Source of the DNA: Alphaproteobacteria bacterium PA2
Lineage (GTDB): Bacteria; Pseudomonadota; Alphaproteobacteria; Caulobacterales; Caulobacteraceae
Reading direction: 5' to 3'
DNA length: 64,000 bases
Assembly: GCA_002256425.1 (NCBI GenBank)
Contig: NKIZ01000001.1
Location: forward strand, 372,001-436,000
Numbering within the stretch: the stretch's first letter is position 1; the number at the start of each line of letters is the position of its first letter. This document shows positions 55,896-64,000 of the stretch, in pieces. Below the pieces are notes generated by a model. The model was not told the origin of the DNA, did no database searches, and worked only from the letters and a program-made list of their open reading frames with translations. Both the position numbers and the translations under genes were made by a program.

Positions 55896-57116
55896 GTGAC
55901 TCTCCCCGTCCCGCCTAACGACTATGCCGCCTATCCTGATGCTTCCGGTCGCTTCGGCGATTATGGCGGGCGTTACGTGCCCGAAACCCTCATGCCCCTG
56001 GTGCATGAACTGGACGCCGCCTATCGCGCCGCCAAGGCCGATCCGGCCTTCCAGGCCGAGCTGTCCGGCTTCCTGAAGCACTATGTGGGCCGGCCCTCGC
56101 CCCTCTATTACGCCGAGCGCCTAACCGAGCATTTCGGCGGCGCTAAGATCTATCTCAAGCGCGAAGAGCTGAACCACACCGGCTCGCACAAGATCAACAA
56201 CTGCATGGGCCAGATCCTTCTGGCCCGGCGCATGGGCAAGACCCGGATCATCGCCGAGACCGGCGCCGGTCAGCACGGGGTCGCCAGCGCCACGGTCTGC
56301 GCCCGGTTCGGCCTGCCCTGCATCGTCTATATGGGCGCGGTGGACGTTGAGCGTCAGAAGCCCAATGTGTTCCGGATGAACCTGCTGGGCGCCCAGGTCG
56401 AGGCTGTGACCTCTGGCTCGGCCACCCTGAAGGACGCCATGAACGAGGCCCTTCGCGACTGGGTCACCAATGTCCACGATACCTATTACATGATCGGCAC
56501 GGCGGCCGGCATGCACCCCTATCCGGAAATGGTCCGGGACTTCCAGTCGGTGATCGGCAAGGAAACCCGTGAGCAAGTCCTGGAAGTCGAAGGCCGTCTC
56601 CCCGACGCGGTGGTCGCCTGCGTCGGCGGCGGGTCCAACGCCATCGGCATCTTCCATCCCTTCCTGAATGACGAGACTGTCAGGCTCTACGGGGTCGAGG
56701 CCGCCGGCGAGGGCATGGACACCGATCGTCATGCTGCAGCCATCAATGGCGGCCAGCCCGGCGTCCTCCATGGCAACATGACCTATCTGCTGCAGGACCG
56801 CGAAGGCCAGATCACCGAGGCCCACTCCATCTCGGCCGGCCTCGACTATCCCGGCATCGGGCCCGAGCACTCCTGGCTGCACGATGTGGGCCGCGCCAGA
56901 TACCTGACCGCGACCGACCAGGAGTCCTTGGACGCCTTCAAGCTCTGCGCTGAACTGGAGGGTATTCTGCCCGCCATCGAATCCGCCCACGCCCTGGCGC
57001 GACTGCCCGATGTGGCCAAGGAGGTCGGCAAGGGCGGGATTGTCGTGCTCAACCTGTCCGGCCGCGGGGACAAGGACGTCGCCACCGTCGCCGCCCATCT
57101 GGGACGCAGCATTTGA
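55896..57116 (+). CDS. trpB: Tryptophan synthase beta chain
   Basis: PLP enzyme joining indole and serine. The 406-residue protein has [16 protein letters not shown], the PLP lysine in [10 protein letters not shown] and the phosphate loop [12 protein letters not shown]. Start GTG 55896. The stop overlaps the TTG start of trpA (TTGA). Confidence 0.98.
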   Translation: MTLPVPPNDYAAYPDASGRFGDYGGRYVPETLMPLVHELDAAYRAAKADPAFQAELSGFLKHYVGRPSPLYYAERLTEHFGGAKIYLKREELNHTGSHKINNCMGQILLARRMGKTRIIAETGAGQHGVASATVCARFGLPCIVYMGAVDVERQKPNVFRMNLLGAQVEAVTSGSATLKDAMNEALRDWVTNVHDTYYMIGTAAGMHPYPEMVRDFQSVIGKETREQVLEVEGRLPDAVVACVGGGSNAIGIFHPFLNDETVRLYGVEAAGEGMDTDRHAAAINGGQPGVLHGNMTYLLQDREGQITEAHSISAGLDYPGIGPEHSWLHDVGRARYLTATDQESLDAFKLCAELEGILPAIESAHALARLPDVAKEVGKGGIVVLNLSGRGDKDVATVAAHLGRSI

Positions 57117-57934
57117 CCAAGGCCCGTATCGAAGCCCGCTTCGCCGACCTGAAGGCTGCGAACCGCGCCGCCTTCGTCACCTATGTCATGGCCGGCGATC
57201 CGGACTATGCGACCTCGCTGCAGATCGTGAAGGGCCTGCCGGGCGCAGGCGCTGACCTCATCGAGATCGGCTTTCCCTTCTCCGATCCCATGGCTGAGGG
57301 CCCGCCCATCCAGCGGGCCGCCCTGCGCGCCCTGGACAAGGGCATGACCCTGGCCCGGACCCTCGAACTGGTGGCCGAATTCCGCAAGGGCGACCAGACC
57401 ACCCCGATCATCATGATGGGCTATGCCAATCCCCTGGTGCGCTGGGGCTTCGCCGCCTTTGCCCGGGACGCCGCAGCGGCCGGGGTTGATGGCCTGATCG
57501 CCGTGGACATTCCGCCGGAGGAAGCCGAGCCCCTGGCCGACGCCCTCGACGCCGCCGACTTGTCCCTGATCCGGCTGGCCACGCCGACTTCGGACGATGA
57601 GCGGCTCAAGATCGTGATCCGGCGCACATCAGGCTTTGTCTATTATGTCTCCGTCGCCGGTGTGACCGGGGTCAAGGAAGCCGAAGCAGACGTCGTCGCG
57701 CCCCATGTCGCCCGGGTCCGCGCCGCCTCCGGTTTGCCTGTTTCCGTGGGCTTTGGCATCAAGACGCCCGAGCGCGCCGCCGCCATTGCGCGGGTGGCCG
57801 ATGGGGTCGTGGTGGGCTCGGCCCTGGTCGATGAGGTCGCCGCCGCCCTGGCGGTCAACGAAAGCGTGACCGCCCGGGTCCTTTCCAAAGTCGAATCCTT
57901 GGCTAAGGCTATATCTTCCGCGCGCGGCAACTAG
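57113..57934 (+). CDS. trpA: Tryptophan synthase alpha chain
   Basis: Cleaves indole-3-glycerol phosphate. The 273-residue TIM barrel has [16 protein letters not shown] (catalytic Glu), the second Asp in [12 protein letters not shown] and [13 protein letters not shown]. Start is probably TTG 57113, coupled to trpB. Confidence 0.97.
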   Translation: MTKARIEARFADLKAANRAAFVTYVMAGDPDYATSLQIVKGLPGAGADLIEIGFPFSDPMAEGPPIQRAALRALDKGMTLARTLELVAEFRKGDQTTPIIMMGYANPLVRWGFAAFARDAAAAGVDGLIAVDIPPEEAEPLADALDAADLSLIRLATPTSDDERLKIVIRRTSGFVYYVSVAGVTGVKEAEADVVAPHVARVRAASGLPVSVGFGIKTPERAAAIARVADGVVVGSALVDEVAAALAVNESVTARVLSKVESLAKAISSARGN

Positions 57935-57951
57935 CACGGTGCAACCACCCT

Positions 57952-58875
57952 ATGGCGATGGCTGAACAGCGAAACGACAAACCCTCAAAGCCGACCTCCG
58001 CCCGCGAACGCGGCGGCTGGCTGGCCAAGATCGCCCCTGGCGTCCGCAATCTCGTGGCCAAGCGGGAAGCGCCGGAGAATCTCTGGGTGAAATGCCCTGA
58101 CACCGGGGAGATGCTCTATCGCCCGGATCTGGAAGCCGCCCTGTGGGTGACGCCGTCGGGCAGCCATATGCGGATCGGCGCGGGCATGCGCCTGCGCTTC
58201 ACCTTTGACGACGGCAAGTACGAGAAGATCTCCTCGCCGGTGGTGGTGGAAGACCCCCTCAAGTTTCCCGACGACAAGCCCTACCCCGAGCGCCTGAAGG
58301 CGGCCCGCAAGGCCACCGGCGAGCAGGACTCCATGGCCATCGGCTTTGGCAAGATCCGGGGCCAGGACGCTGTGGTCGTGGTCCAGGACTTCGCCTTCAT
58401 GGGCGGTTCCCTGGGCATGGGCGCCGGCGAGACCTTTGTGAAGGCCGCCCAGGAGGCGGTGAAGCGCAAGGTTCCCTTCGTGATCTTCTCGGCCTCCGGC
58501 GGCGCCCGCATGCAGGAGGGCACCCTGGCCCTCATGCAGATGGCCCGCACCACCCTGGCCCTGAACGAAGTCAAGAGCGCGGGCCTGCCCTATGTGGTGG
58601 TGCTCACCGACCCCACCGCCGGCGGCGTCACCGCCTCCTACGCCATGCTGGGGGATGTGCATCTGGCCGAGCCCAACGCCCTGGTGGCGTTCTCGGGGCG
58701 CCGGGTCATCGAGCAGACCATCCGTGAAGTCCTGCCCACCGGCTTCCAGCGGGCGGAATTCCTGCTGGAGCGGGGCATGATAGACAAGGTGGTGACCCGG
58801 GCCGACATGCCCGATGTCCTGGCTTCGATCCTCAAGACCCTGATGATGGGACGCTCGCGTTCAAGAGCCGCCTGA
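57952..58875 (+). CDS. accD: Acetyl-CoA carboxylase carboxyltransferase beta subunit (zinc site degenerate)
   Basis: With AccA makes malonyl-CoA for fatty-acid synthesis. The 307-residue protein has the crotonase-like core PFVIFSASGGARMQEG and DPTAGGVTASYAMLGDVHLAEP. Of the four zinc-ribbon cysteines of E. coli AccD only Cys48 remains (KCPDTGEMLY); the others are Thr51, Thr67 and Gly70 (WVTPSGSHMR). This loss recurs in alphaproteobacteria. Start ATG 57952, or 57958. Confidence 0.95.
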   Translation: MAMAEQRNDKPSKPTSARERGGWLAKIAPGVRNLVAKREAPENLWVKCPDTGEMLYRPDLEAALWVTPSGSHMRIGAGMRLRFTFDDGKYEKISSPVVVEDPLKFPDDKPYPERLKAARKATGEQDSMAIGFGKIRGQDAVVVVQDFAFMGGSLGMGAGETFVKAAQEAVKRKVPFVIFSASGGARMQEGTLALMQMARTTLALNEVKSAGLPYVVVLTDPTAGGVTASYAMLGDVHLAEPNALVAFSGRRVIEQTIREVLPTGFQRAEFLLERGMIDKVVTRADMPDVLASILKTLMMGRSRSRAA

Positions 58876-58893
58876 CTTTCAACGGATTTCCAG

Positions 58894-60213
58894 ATGTATG
58901 ACCCCATCCGCGCGTCGGACGCGGTCATTGCGCGCCTGCGGGCCCATCACCCGACCCTGATCGACCTGACCACGGGCCGGGTGGAACGCCTGCTGGCGGC
59001 CCTTGGTCACCCCGAAAGCCGCCTGCCGCCGGTCATCCATGTGGCGGGGACCAATGGCAAGGGCTCCACCGTGGCCTTCATGCGCGCCATTGCCGAAGCG
59101 GCGGGTCTGCGGGTCCATGTGATCACCTCGCCCCACCTGGTGCGGTTCGCCGAGCGGATCCGGCTGGCGGGCAAGCTGATCACGGACGACCAGATTTCCG
59201 ATCTCATCACCCGGATCGAGGCGGCCAATGAGGGCCAGCCCATCAGCTTCTTCGAGTTCACCACGGTCCTGGCCTTCCAGGCCTTCGCCGAGACTCCCGC
59301 CGATCTATGCCTGGTTGAGGTCGGTCTGGGCGGCCGGTTCGACGCCACCAACATCTTCGACGCCCCGGCGGTCAGCGTCATCACCCCGGTGGACTATGAT
59401 CATCTGGAAATGCTGGGTCCCGAGCTTTCAAAGATCGCCTGGGAAAAGGCCGGAATCATCAAGGCCGGTCGGCCGGTGGTGGTCGCCCGCCAGATGGAAG
59501 AGGGCGAAGCCGTCATCCTGGCTGAGGCGGAGTCCCTGAATGCGCCCCTCAGCCTCATGGGCCGGGACTTCGACGCCTGGGAGGCCAATGGCCGCCTTCT
59601 GGTCCAACTGGAGGACCGCCTCCTGGACCTGCCCAGGCCCAGCCTGGCCGGCGCGCATCAATTCGCCAATGCCGGTCTGGCCGTCGCGGCGATCGCCGCC
59701 CTCAATGATCCTCGGATCGACGATGACGCCTTTGCCACGGGGGTAGCTTCCGCCGTCTGGCCAGCCAGGTTCCAGAGGTTGACGGCAGGGCCCCTGGCGG
59801 ACATGGCCAGGGCGCGGGGCGCAGATGTCTGGCTGGATGGCGGTCACAATCCCCATGCCGGTGTGGCTTTGGCCGAAGCGGCCGGCCGGCTGGTGGCGCG
59901 GGACCCGAGGCCCCTGGTGCTGATCAGCGCCATGTTCGCTCGCAAGGACGCCCGCGGCTTCTTCGCGCCCTTTGCGCCCCTTGGGCCCAGGGTGATCTCG
60001 ACCACCTTCGACTCAGAGACCGCGGCGAGCGCCGCTGAGATTGACGAGGCGGCGCGGGCGGCTGGACTTCAGTCCGAGGCAGCGCCCAATGTGACTGAGG
60101 CGCTGGAGCGCGCCCTTTCGGTCGACGGTCCAGCGCCCCATGTCCTGATTTGCGGCGGGCTGCATTTCGCCGGCGAGGTCCTCGCCATGAGCGAGGAGAC
60201 CTGGCCCGCCTGA
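58894..60213 (+). CDS. folC: Folylpolyglutamate/dihydrofolate synthase
   Basis: Adds glutamate to dihydropteroate and folates. The 439-residue Mur-ligase-fold protein has the P-loop VAGTNGKGSTVAFM, ITSPHLVRFAERIRL, EVGLGGRFDATNIF and DGGHNPHAG. It follows accD by 18 bp, the conserved order. Confidence 0.96.
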   Translation: MYDPIRASDAVIARLRAHHPTLIDLTTGRVERLLAALGHPESRLPPVIHVAGTNGKGSTVAFMRAIAEAAGLRVHVITSPHLVRFAERIRLAGKLITDDQISDLITRIEAANEGQPISFFEFTTVLAFQAFAETPADLCLVEVGLGGRFDATNIFDAPAVSVITPVDYDHLEMLGPELSKIAWEKAGIIKAGRPVVVARQMEEGEAVILAEAESLNAPLSLMGRDFDAWEANGRLLVQLEDRLLDLPRPSLAGAHQFANAGLAVAAIAALNDPRIDDDAFATGVASAVWPARFQRLTAGPLADMARARGADVWLDGGHNPHAGVALAEAAGRLVARDPRPLVLISAMFARKDARGFFAPFAPLGPRVISTTFDSETAASAAEIDEAARAAGLQSEAAPNVTEALERALSVDGPAPHVLICGGLHFAGEVLAMSEETWPA

Positions 60214-60230
60214 TCTGAAAGGTCAGATCA
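60211..60230. terminator. Palindrome joining the folC and trxA stop codons
   Basis: TGATCTGA-AAGG-TCAGATCA forms a perfect 8-bp hairpin. Its left end is the folC TGA and its right end the trxA stop on the other strand, so it may end both transcripts. There is no T-tract. Confidence 0.5.
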
Positions 60231-60551
60231 GATTCCGGCTTCGTTCAGCCACTCGACGATCTTCTGCTTGGGCATGGCGCCCACCTTCATGGAGGCCATC
60301 TGGCCGTCCTTGAACAGCATCATGGTCGGAATGCCGCGCACGCCATAGCGGGAGGGTGTGGAAGGGCTGTCTTCGATGTTGAGCTTGACCACAGTCACCT
60401 GTTCGCCAAGTTCCTCGGAGATCTGCTCCAGGGCCGGGGCGATCTGCTTGCAGGGGCCGCACCATTCGGCCCAGAAGTCGACCAGAACTGGCTTGCTGGA
60501 TTGAAGGACGTCCTTTTCGAAGGATTCGTCGGTGGTCGCGACCGTGCTCAT
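60228..60551 (-). CDS. trxA: Thioredoxin
   Basis: Cytoplasmic disulfide reductase. The 107-residue protein has VLVDFWAEWCGPCKQIAPAL (Cys31, Cys34) and the cis-Pro loop GVRGIPTMMLFKDG. ATG 60549-60551 is the family start; an in-frame upstream ATG is rejected. It follows addA on the same strand by 79 bp. Confidence 0.97.
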   Translation of the reverse strand: MSTVATTDESFEKDVLQSSKPVLVDFWAEWCGPCKQIAPALEQISEELGEQVTVVKLNIEDSPSTPSRYGVRGIPTMMLFKDGQMASMKVGAMPKQKIVEWLNEAGI

Positions 60552-60630
60552 GAAGCGCTCCTTGTGACGCCGACTCGCATCATGCGGCGGCGATGGCTTA
60601 ACCTGCATATGGGCGACTTAACGGTCGGTA

Positions 60631-63600
60631 TCAACCTTCAGCCCCCAGCCGGGCCAGGGTCTGAGCGATCAGATTTTCTGGAATGGGCATGAGTTTGGGA
60701 CCGTCCGTCCAGACCAGGGCGGCCTCCACCCTGTGATCGGGGAAGATTTCCGACAATACCCCGACATAAAGGGCCATCTGCCGGAGATAGGCGGGATCGG
60801 CGTCCTCGATGATGTCCGGAGATGGGCGGTTGGTCTTGAAATCCACCACCAGCACCCGATCAGGCAGGACCACCAGCCGGTCCAGGCGTCCGGAAATGTT
60901 CAGGCCTTCCGGCAAGCGTGCGCCAGACCCTGCCAGGGTGACTTCCGGCCGGCTGCCCGGACCAAAGACGTCAGTAAAGCGGTCGTCGTTGAGCACGCCC
61001 AGGGCTGCGCCGATCATTTCAGCCTTCTGGGCGTCAGTCAGGTCGGGCTCCCGGTCCAGCAGCCTCCCGGCCGCCGCCGCGCGGGACTCCGGTGGCAGAT
61101 CCGGCAGGACCTGAAGCAGCTTGTGGATCAGGTCGCCCCGGCGGAACCGGCCCAGCCCCGCCATTCCTGAAAGGGGAGAGGCGGCGGGCCTGATCGTCCC
61201 GTCACCCAGATCCGAGGGCGAGGCGTAGCGGGCGAAGGCCTCCTGCGCCGGGGCCGTTGACGCCCAGTCCGGCTGGCTGCCCAACGAAGCCTCCACTAAG
61301 ACGCCCGACGCGCCCTGGAGGGGATCAGGTCCAAACCGGCTGTAGCCGAAGGTCTCGCCCTCGATCCGCCGCACATGGGGCGCGACCTCGGAATGGGCGA
61401 AGCCCTCCCGCAGGGCGCCCCACCAGCCCTTGATATTCTCTTTCTTCCCTGTGGCGCCTATGCGGCCACACAGGACGAGCCGGTCCCGGGCGCGGGTCAG
61501 GCCCACATAGAGCAGGCGATAGATTTCTTCGGCTTCCTTCCGCTCACGCCGCTCATGGGCGGCGCGGGAGGCCTCGCAGCCCTGCTTCTTCGATCTGGAC
61601 CACAGGAAGCCGCCATCTTCGGTCTGCAGCAGGGGCGAGCCCTTGCCGGTGGCGCCCAGGGTGGTTTCGGGCAGGAAGACGATGGGCGCCTCAAGGCCCT
61701 TGGCGCCATGGGCGGTCATGACCCGCACCTCCTGGCGCTGGTCCTCCATCTCACGCTTGACCGTGATGTCCAGGCTGACCAGGGCGGCGGCGAGGCTCTC
61801 CAGGTCGAGCAGGCCGCGACCCTCGGCGGCCAGGACCTGGGCGAGGAACTCCTCTAGGGCGTCTTCGGCTTCCGAACCCAGGCGGCGGACCAGCCTTGCC
61901 CTCTGGGTGCGCCCGGTGGCGTCGCGCAGGGACAGGCACCGGGCGAAGAATTCAAAGGGCCGCTGGCTGGCGGCCTGTTGGGCGGCCTGGAGGAAGTCCA
62001 CCGCTGAACGCCAGTCAGGCGCCTCATCAGCCCGTTGAACCAGCCGGTCCCAGAGGTTCTGCGTCTCTGTCCTGGTGCTGCGACCGTGGGCCAGGTTGAA
62101 AAGGCTCTGATCACTGACATCGCAGAACGGGCTGCGCAGAAGGGCGGCCAGGGTCAGCTCATCCCGCGGGAAGAGGACAAACCGCGCCAGGGCCAGAAGG
62201 TCATCAAACAGTATGTGTTCCGACAGGGCCAGGCGATCGGCGCCCGCCACCGGCGCCTTCCGGTGCTTCAGGGCCCGCAGTATGTCCTCGAACAGGGCCT
62301 TGCGCCGCCGGACCAGGATCAGGACGTCGCCAAAATGGGCCGGACGCATCTTGCCGGACTTCTTGTCGAGGACCTGATCGCCCCGTTTCACCAGATCGAC
62401 GATCTCGTCTGCTATGCGCTCGGCCAGCCGGCGGTTGGCGGATTGCTCGGACTCCAGGTCGAGGGGCGCCGTCCAGGCCTCCCGCTCTTCACTGGGGGCC
62501 TCCTCCACGAGATCCCACAGGTCGACGCAACCTTCGTCGGTCCGCACAGCCTCATGCCGGATGGGCTCGAGGACACCCTGCTCATCCCGGCGGGGCAGGA
62601 TGGCGGCGGCCAGATCCTCTGCGGCGAAGGCGGCGTCCACAAAGTTCAGGATCCTTGTGGCCGATCGCCAGGAGGCCAGCAGGTCGACCCTTTCGAAGGC
62701 CTGACCGGCGCCGGTCGCCCGCTTCCTGTGGTGGTCGAATTCCTGGACCAGGATTTCCGGCGCGGCGCCCTGGAAGGAATAGATGGACTGCTTCTCATCG
62801 CCCACCACGAACATGTTGCGGGCCAGGTCATTGGACCGCTCGCGGCCTTCGCCGGAGAAAAACTCCTCGGTCAGGGCGCGGATGATCCTCCACTGGTCGG
62901 GCGCCGTGTCCTGGGCCTCGTCCACCAGTATGTGATTGATCCCGCCGTCCAGCTTGAACAGCACCCAGGCGGCCTGCGGGGCGTTGGCGGTGAGCTCGAC
63001 GGCCTTTTCGATGAGGTCGGCGAAGTCCAGCCGGCCAGCCAGCTCCTTCTCGACCCTGTAGGCCTCAAGATAAGCCCTGGCGAGGGCGAGGGCGTAGAGC
63101 GTATCGGTCGCCACTTCGATGGCGCGCACCTGTTCGCGGAGCGCTTCCAGCTGATCCTGTTCGTGCATCAGGGCCATATGAACCGGCGGCGAGGCCTTGA
63201 GGGCCTTGACGTCCGCAACCCATTTGACCGGCGTACCCTCGCCCTTTTCGGTGAAGAACAGGGCTTTCAGGTCGTCATAGGACAGGTCCGGCGCCGCAAG
63301 TATCGCCCTCAGGGCCTTGGACCTGCCGATATCAGTCGGTGTTCCCACGGCAAGGCAGTCGGCGGCGTCGCTCAGCGTCCTGCGGTTGACCCGCCCCATG
63401 GCCGCGCTGATGGTCTCGTCCAAATCCGCACCGCTGTCAGGAAGGTCGCATGTGGCCCAGACATGGGTCTCGACGGCGCCCCAGTCCCCTGTGGTTTCGA
63501 AGTATCGCCTGAGGCCGCCCCTCTGGGCTTCAAAGGCCTTGAACATGTCCTCGAAGGCCTGGAAGTCCAGGGCGACGGAGAACCGGGCATAGGCCTCGGC

Positions 63601-64000
63601 CAGGACGCCTTCGCCCTTCATGGCGTGGCTGGCGACAGCCCGTCTGGCGGCGGCCGCGACCGCCGCGGCGGCGCTGTCGTCCAGGACCTGGAAGCTGGGT
63701 GATACACCCGCCTCCAGCGGAAACCGCCGCAGCAGCTTTTCGCAGAAGGCGTGGATGGTCTGGATCTTGAGACCGCCCGGGGTCTCAAGGGCACGGGCGA
63801 ACAGGGCGCGGGCCTTGGACAGGCGCCCGTCGTCATAGGCGGCCTCGTCGCGCCCCTCCAGGTTTCCCAGGGCCTTGGCGAGGGCCTTGCCTTCCAGCAC
63901 TGACCATCCGCCCAGCAGGTCGTAGAGCCGCCCCTGCATTTCCGCGGCTGCGGCCTTGGTATAGGTGACGCAGAGAATGGTCTCGGGCTCTGCCCCGGCC
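60631..64000 (-). CDS. addA: Double-strand break repair helicase/nuclease AddA (5' end missing)
   Basis: Helicase-nuclease subunit of AddAB, which resects broken ends for RecA. The reading frame stays open to base 64000, beginning with ETILCVTYTKAAAAEM (helicase motif Ia), so Walker A lies outside. Visible motifs: DEAQDTAPDQW (Walker B), EKQSIYSFQGA (motif III), MTAHGAKGLEAPIVFLPE (motif V), YVGLTRARDRLVL (motif VI) and the C-terminal RecB-type nuclease VLVVDFKTNRP. About 1120 residues are present. addB should lie upstream outside the window. Confidence 0.95.
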   Translation of the reverse strand, partial: AGAEPETILCVTYTKAAAAEMQGRLYDLLGGWSVLEGKALAKALGNLEGRDEAAYDDGRLSKARALFARALETPGGLKIQTIHAFCEKLLRRFPLEAGVSPSFQVLDDSAAAAVAAAARRAVASHAMKGEGVLAEAYARFSVALDFQAFEDMFKAFEAQRGGLRRYFETTGDWGAVETHVWATCDLPDSGADLDETISAAMGRVNRRTLSDAADCLAVGTPTDIGRSKALRAILAAPDLSYDDLKALFFTEKGEGTPVKWVADVKALKASPPVHMALMHEQDQLEALREQVRAIEVATDTLYALALARAYLEAYRVEKELAGRLDFADLIEKAVELTANAPQAAWVLFKLDGGINHILVDEAQDTAPDQWRIIRALTEEFFSGEGRERSNDLARNMFVVGDEKQSIYSFQGAAPEILVQEFDHHRKRATGAGQAFERVDLLASWRSATRILNFVDAAFAAEDLAAAILPRRDEQGVLEPIRHEAVRTDEGCVDLWDLVEEAPSEEREAWTAPLDLESEQSANRRLAERIADEIVDLVKRGDQVLDKKSGKMRPAHFGDVLILVRRRKALFEDILRALKHRKAPVAGADRLALSEHILFDDLLALARFVLFPRDELTLAALLRSPFCDVSDQSLFNLAHGRSTRTETQNLWDRLVQRADEAPDWRSAVDFLQAAQQAASQRPFEFFARCLSLRDATGRTQRARLVRRLGSEAEDALEEFLAQVLAAEGRGLLDLESLAAALVSLDITVKREMEDQRQEVRVMTAHGAKGLEAPIVFLPETTLGATGKGSPLLQTEDGGFLWSRSKKQGCEASRAAHERRERKEAEEIYRLLYVGLTRARDRLVLCGRIGATGKKENIKGWWGALREGFAHSEVAPHVRRIEGETFGYSRFGPDPLQGASGVLVEASLGSQPDWASTAPAQEAFARYASPSDLGDGTIRPAASPLSGMAGLGRFRRGDLIHKLLQVLPDLPPESRAAAAGRLLDREPDLTDAQKAEMIGAALGVLNDDRFTDVFGPGSRPEVTLAGSGARLPEGLNISGRLDRLVVLPDRVLVVDFKTNRPSPDIIEDADPAYLRQMALYVGVLSEIFPDHRVEAALVWTDGPKLMPIPENLIAQTLARLGAEG

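Noticed and set aside
62035..63702. 555-residue open frame opposite addA
   Set aside because: Antisense to conserved helicase motifs of AddA; no domain seen.

Overview
The window is a gene-dense, visibly GC-rich stretch of an alphaproteobacterial chromosome. Families that are typical of alphaproteobacteria (DUF1150, DUF2794, TIGR02300, an NDUFA9-like protein, AccD without its zinc cysteines) and the gene clusters trpF-trpB-trpA-accD-folC with trxA/addA, rpsA-ihfB and lptC-A-B/rpoN/hpf/ptsN point to Caulobacterales (Caulobacter or Phenylobacterium-like). The genus is an inference. Nearly everything is core housekeeping. I see no integrase, transposase, phage gene, CRISPR array or known defence system.

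Layout: (1) 1-606 is the end of a secreted DUF6134-like protein. (2) 603-4514 is a tightly coupled leucine operon, leuC-VOC-leuD-leuB, with a two-module VOC protein inside it. (3) 4590-8368 holds an NAD(P)-binding epimerase-like gene divergent from a LysR regulator, then the dTDP-rhamnose genes rfbD-rfbA. (4) 8478-13203 is the SRP/ribosome cluster ffh-rpsP-rimM-trmD-rplS, split by an opposite-strand acyl-CoA thioesterase. (5) 13441-25366 holds an M3 peptidase, murI, a secreted SRPBCC protein, oxyR, an S9A prolyl oligopeptidase, dapF-mtaB, a UPF0126 channel-like protein, ftsY-yciB, a MarR regulator and a small unknown protein. (6) 25426-28160 is the cytochrome c maturation operon ccmA-B-C-D-G. 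(7) 28339-36699 runs from aconitase through DUF1223, DUF2794, a BI-1 protein, thpR, uppP, an NDUFA9-like protein, tRNA-Leu(CAG) and RNase D. (8) 36706-46236 is the LPS transport cluster lptC-A-B followed by rpoN-hpf-ptsN, with a sulfatase / alpha-beta hydrolase / S9C peptidase trio inserted between the halves. (9) 46267-49594 holds a collagen-like lipoprotein, a heat-shock pair (hsp20-DUF1150) with a sigma-32-like promoter, a compositionally distinct AT-richer patch with a SIMPL protein and a gene broken by an in-frame amber stop, and tRNA-Ala(GGC). (10) 49729-64000 is core again: TIGR02300, aroA-cmk-rpsA-ihfB, mscL, trpF-B-A, accD-folC, trxA and the truncated addA.

The genes mostly act in amino-acid synthesis (Leu, Trp, Lys/DAP, chorismate), protein targeting (both SRP GTPases), translation, envelope assembly (UppP, Lpt, MurI, DapF), cytochrome c assembly and peptide turnover. 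Many operon joints are 4-bp ATGA/GTGA/TTGA overlaps, and four convergent gene pairs share the tetranucleotide CTAG as both stop codons. The most notable observations are the VOC gene inside the leucine operon, the cargo inserted into the lpt-rpoN cluster, the collagen-like lipoprotein, the amber-interrupted gene, and a structured G-rich intergenic region at 31860-32120. I did not find a convincing undescribed multi-gene system.
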